Shown: in pieces, positions 61,695 through 64,000 of the stretch
Layout of the letters: each line of letters starts with the position of its first letter
Position numbering within the stretch: the first letter of the stretch is position 1
NCBI GenBank assembly: GCA_037074705.1
Contig: CM073590.1
Location: 215,060,746 to 215,124,745, forward strand
Direction: 5' to 3'
Source of the DNA: Zhengitettix transpicula
Lineage: Eukaryota > Arthropoda > Insecta > Orthoptera > Tetrigidae
DNA length: 64,000 nucleotides
The notes under the pieces: generated by a model
What the model saw: only the letters and a program-made list of their open reading frames with translations
What the model was told of the DNA's origin: nothing
Databases searched by the model: none
Position numbers and translations under genes: made by a program

Positions 61695-62176
61695 ATATTG
61701 GAAGCGCACACATACCGTGCATTACATTACAACCTTTCCTTGCTGTAAGCTACGATAGAGCTTCCTCCATGTTCAGAGATTTACATTTTACAATATGATA
61801 TCTCTCACAAGCTTCTAAACACAATTCACACACACACTCGTCTTTTGGTTCATGAAATACGTTGTTTAAGCACACTTTATGGTGAAAGCCTTGGATCGCC
61901 AGTCTCGTCTTCGTGTGGCGTAGTTCATGGTTGACTTCCATCCATGTCCTGTCCTGCATAGCAGATGTTGAATAGAAGTCCTCCGGTATGTTCCGTTTCC
62001 TCTCATTTAGATCCTGTAAGAGCTGTCTGAAGCTGGAACCAGCTGGTAGTATCGGATCATATCTTAAATCCTCTATTAGGAAGGTCTCCCTGGTAAGCTC
62101 GTACACTAGCCTCGATCTTGAATTTTGTGGAACTCCTTTATTCACTCCAGTTCTTCTAGTTGTCTGTACGTGAGGT
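61695..62176 (-). mobile_element. 482-bp chimeric insertion in LINE ORF1
   Basis: It is bounded by exact 11-bp direct repeats (61684-61694, 62177-62187). Taking it out restores ORF1 continuity through the zinc knuckle. In the minus-strand sense it has three parts: about 394 bases with an open frame rich in Cys/His at its end (62176-61783), 27 bases identical to the LINE's own ORF1 tail (61782-61756), and 61 bases of unknown origin (61755-61695). No poly(A), terminal inverted repeats or transposase are seen. The duplication and three-part make-up suggest LINE-machinery retroposition with template switching. Double-strand-break filler is the alternative. Confidence 0.7.
61783..62176 (-). pseudogene. 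Cys/His-rich protein fragment of unknown origin
   Basis: About 131 codons are open from the insertion edge. The 45 codons before it, back to 62313, are LINE sequence in a wrong frame, so the start is artificial. The frame includes SRLVYELTRETFLIEDL, LPAGSSFRQLLQDLNERK and a C-terminal cluster with spacing C-x11-C-x-C-x2-C-x3-C-x3-H-x3-C (about 61860-61785), which looks like a zinc-binding module. Absence of stops over this length in otherwise decayed surroundings suggests a fairly recent arrival. Translation then runs into the LINE-derived block and stops at 61750-61752. I do not recognise the family. The small size and Cys-rich C-terminus recall NS3-type non-structural proteins of densoviruses, but a host zinc-finger gene is equally possible. 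Confidence 0.5.
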
Positions 62177-62187
62177 ATAACAATAAT
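62177..62187 (+). repeat. 11-bp target-site duplication, right copy
   Basis: Exact repeat of 61684-61694 at the other edge of the insert. It encodes the first CY of the LINE zinc knuckle on the minus strand. Confidence 0.8.
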
Positions 62188-62683
62188 CATTCTCGACAGT
62201 AACGAATATTCTGATGAAAGTATATTCATAATGCAGAAGGATCGACTCAGGTAGGGCGAGAACGAACTTTCGATCCAGGAAGAAATCTCTGCGAAAGGAC
62301 ATGACATACCCATGTTTGTTTAATTCTTTGACTATTAGTTCGCTTGGCAAAATAGGTCATATATTTGTAATTATTATTCTAGTCATTTTTATCAACAGTG
62401 GTCGTATATTGACAGTATGGTTGTTTATCACAATTTTATTATGTGTACTTGTTAGTTCCTACACTTCTTTTTTATTACTTAGAAAAGCACAGACCCTGCT
62501 ATTCGCTATTTTAGTCAAATAACGAATCTTTGATGGACATTTAATTTTAGAAAGAGATAAAAGATACTCATCAGTGGTTTCTGATTCAACTGCATCGATC
62601 ACGATGGCTTGAGACCTATCTGGGATGTCTTCCGCAGCTGTGGCTCCTGCATACGAGATCTTGGGGGCGTCTCTCTGGTTCAT

Positions 62684-62830
62684 TTCTTCTCTCCTGTAAG
62701 GTCTGCTAACTCCTTTTCTGGCGATGGAGACTATTCGAAAATTCCCAAACGAGTCTCCACAGTCACAATCACAACAGCGTCAACGTATAAAGTGTCTCAT
62801 TTAAGCAGCTTTGAGGAAAATACGTTTTCA
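62684..62830 (-). other. Putative 5' leader of the LINE
   Basis: GC-richer sequence directly upstream of the ORF1 ATG, including a purine-rich GGAGAGAAGAA before the start. It fades into AT-rich DNA near 62830, which may be the 5' end of the element. No target duplication identified. Confidence 0.35.
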
Positions 62831-64000
62831 TACAATAAAATTATTTAAATATCTGTTTAGTATCTATTCGGTGTATAACTGAACATTTTTTGTGATAAAA
62901 TATTAATATTTGAAACAAATTAATACACAAATATCTCACTGATTTTTAACGCGTGTTGCTAAGATAAACACCAGAGATATTCCCTACGTATTTGTTATAG
63001 CGAAATAATATTGTGTATATACCGTAGGTTAAAACTTTCTTCGTTCACGGAACTTGAACAGTGCCATTTCAGATTTTTAATACGTTCCTCTACGTCTGTC
63101 ACTTTAGCCAGCTTCCCACGAAGTCATTCAAGTTGTCTTTACTATTGCTATCTCATTCTAATCCTTGTTCAGGACTGCAGGACGTAGTATTTTTGACCTG
63201 AATTTTTTAGAATCTTCCCGACTTCCGTTATTACGTGGTAGAATTACAGGTACTTTATTGCAACTCTTGGAGATTTCCTTTCCTTCAGAGTATACAATTC
63301 TAGCTTTCTTTACGTAAAGTGACTAATTAGTCTGAAAACATATCCGATTCCATTGATTATAAACCTTCTCGACGGAAAGGGAGCGATTAATGTTTAGAAG
63401 ACCTTATGAACTCTCTAATTAATTTTGCTGCTTCTCAAGCACTTGACAGATGTTTATACAGAGAAACATGCCGTAATTATATGTACGTATTATATATTTC
63501 ATGCCACACGAAGTTTAATTTAAAGCACACAGAAACTAAAATGTTGCTAAAATGTACATCTTTAAGTAATGGCTGGAACTATAATTTTTAATAGTAAATA
63601 TTTTTTGTTTATTCTAAACAAGTAATGTTTCTCATTGTTATCATAGAATTTACATTTAAATAATTTTTATAATTGGCGCTTTTTAAGTTGTATTAAATTT
63701 TTTCTTACTCGCTATTACTTGTAACGTAATAATTTCCTAACATCTCATTTTCCTCCTATTACGCTTCATGAACGATTTATTCTTTGTCAGGGACGAGGTT
63801 TAAGGTCGACTTGGAACATTATCTGGGGCAAGGCAAACAAGAGTTGATTAACATCAGAGAATAATTTGCTTCAAGTGACTTCAGTATTTCAAGCTCTTGG
63901 GATCATCTCAACGAGAGATTGTATTTATTTTAATTAGAATCAAGAACCGAATGGATCGTTTATAATAACACACGCAAGTACCTTTCGAAATAGGCAAGTA
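62831..64000. other. Unrecognised AT-rich DNA
   Basis: No gene, repeat or RNA feature recognised. A GC-richer patch at 63100-63330 has no identifiable content. Confidence 0.5.

Larger units (their letters stand above)
60622..62683 (-). pseudogene. LINE ORF1 (nucleic-acid-binding, zinc-knuckle) split by two insertions
   Basis: The minus-strand frame starts at an ATG (62681-62683, MNQRDAPKISYAGATA) just after a purine-rich leader. It reads through IRYLTKIANSRVCAFLSNK, a TAG at 62459-62461, then RPLLIKMTRIIITNI, a TGA at 62357-62359, and LPSELIVKELNKHGYVMSF to RIFVTVEND. That order (RVC..LSNK, RPL, an I..KEL..GY helix, then CCHC) is the usual one in ORF1 proteins of jockey-type LINEs. The CCHC knuckle is cut after its first CY by the segment at 61695-62176; its remainder, CYLCNRKGHYAKDY, resumes at about 61692, with the last Cys changed to Tyr. 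The C-terminal tail is cut again by R copy 6 and ends at a stop at 60622-60624. Without the insertions it would be roughly 340 codons. No ORF2 follows. Confidence 0.75.

Noticed and set aside
62177..62313. The first 45 codons of the 187-codon minus-strand frame as a true N-terminus of the Cys-rich protein
   Set aside because: This part is LINE ORF1 sequence read in a wrong frame; the Cys-rich cargo only begins at the insertion edge near 62176.

Overview
The window looks like intergenic or intronic DNA from a large, repeat-rich arthropod genome, most likely an insect. It is very AT-rich and full of (TA)n tracts. It has no bacterial-style operons and no intact host protein gene that I can recognise. 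What can be identified is almost entirely mobile-element debris: non-LTR retrotransposons (LINEs), a tRNA-derived SINE, an unnamed poly(A) retroposon family present six times, LTR-type elements, a Helitron-like piece and two inverted-arm elements. Species cannot be fixed from this sequence; the repeat content fits an insect such as a polyneopteran, but that is a guess.

Layout. 1-4.8 kb: unrecognised AT-rich DNA with two hairpin-forming inverted repeats. 4.8-15.1 kb: three plus-strand copies (A, B, C) of one LTR-like family 'L', which begins TGTAAT and ends ATTACA, with one truncated copy of retroposon family 'R' between A and B. 16.4-17.1 kb: Helitron-like piece. 19.1-19.8 kb: diverged tandem duplication. 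20.7-21.3 kb: full-length R copy with a 9-bp target duplication. 26.6-27.8 kb: a tRNA-derived SINE, then a LINE 3' part encoding a broken RNase H domain. 35-36.5 kb: a diverged R copy and a full-length one. 40-41.4 kb: an element with about 85-bp inverted arms carrying a nested R copy. 46.1-46.4 kb: a second, shorter inverted-arm element with a hammerhead-like core. 47.7-49.8 kb: two minus-strand L copies (E, D). 50.4-52.2 kb: a decayed LINE reverse transcriptase. 53.3-53.7 kb: a diverged tandem repeat. 60.6-62.8 kb: a LINE ORF1 (nucleic-acid-binding, zinc-knuckle protein) on the minus strand, split by two later insertions.

The most interesting locus is 60.6-62.7 kb. The LINE ORF1 is interrupted by a 482-bp segment flanked by an exact 11-bp direct repeat. 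Removing the segment puts the two halves of the zinc knuckle back next to each other. The inserted segment has a long open frame that ends in a dense Cys/His cluster unrelated to the LINE. It also contains 27 bases identical to the LINE's own ORF1 tail, as if it were a chimeric, template-switched cDNA. Its source is unknown to me; a small Cys-rich non-structural protein of an arthropod parvovirus (densovirus) is one hypothesis, not shown here.

The second notable system is family L. In copies A, B and C a primer-binding-site-like motif lies inside the 3' end of the LTR-like unit and is followed by a second copy of the LTR end. Four of the five copies abut (TA)n-type tracts. The third is family R, a roughly 560-bp poly(A) retroposon with target-site duplications, variable 5' truncation and a hairpin-rich 5' end. 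All boundaries and alignments were made by eye.
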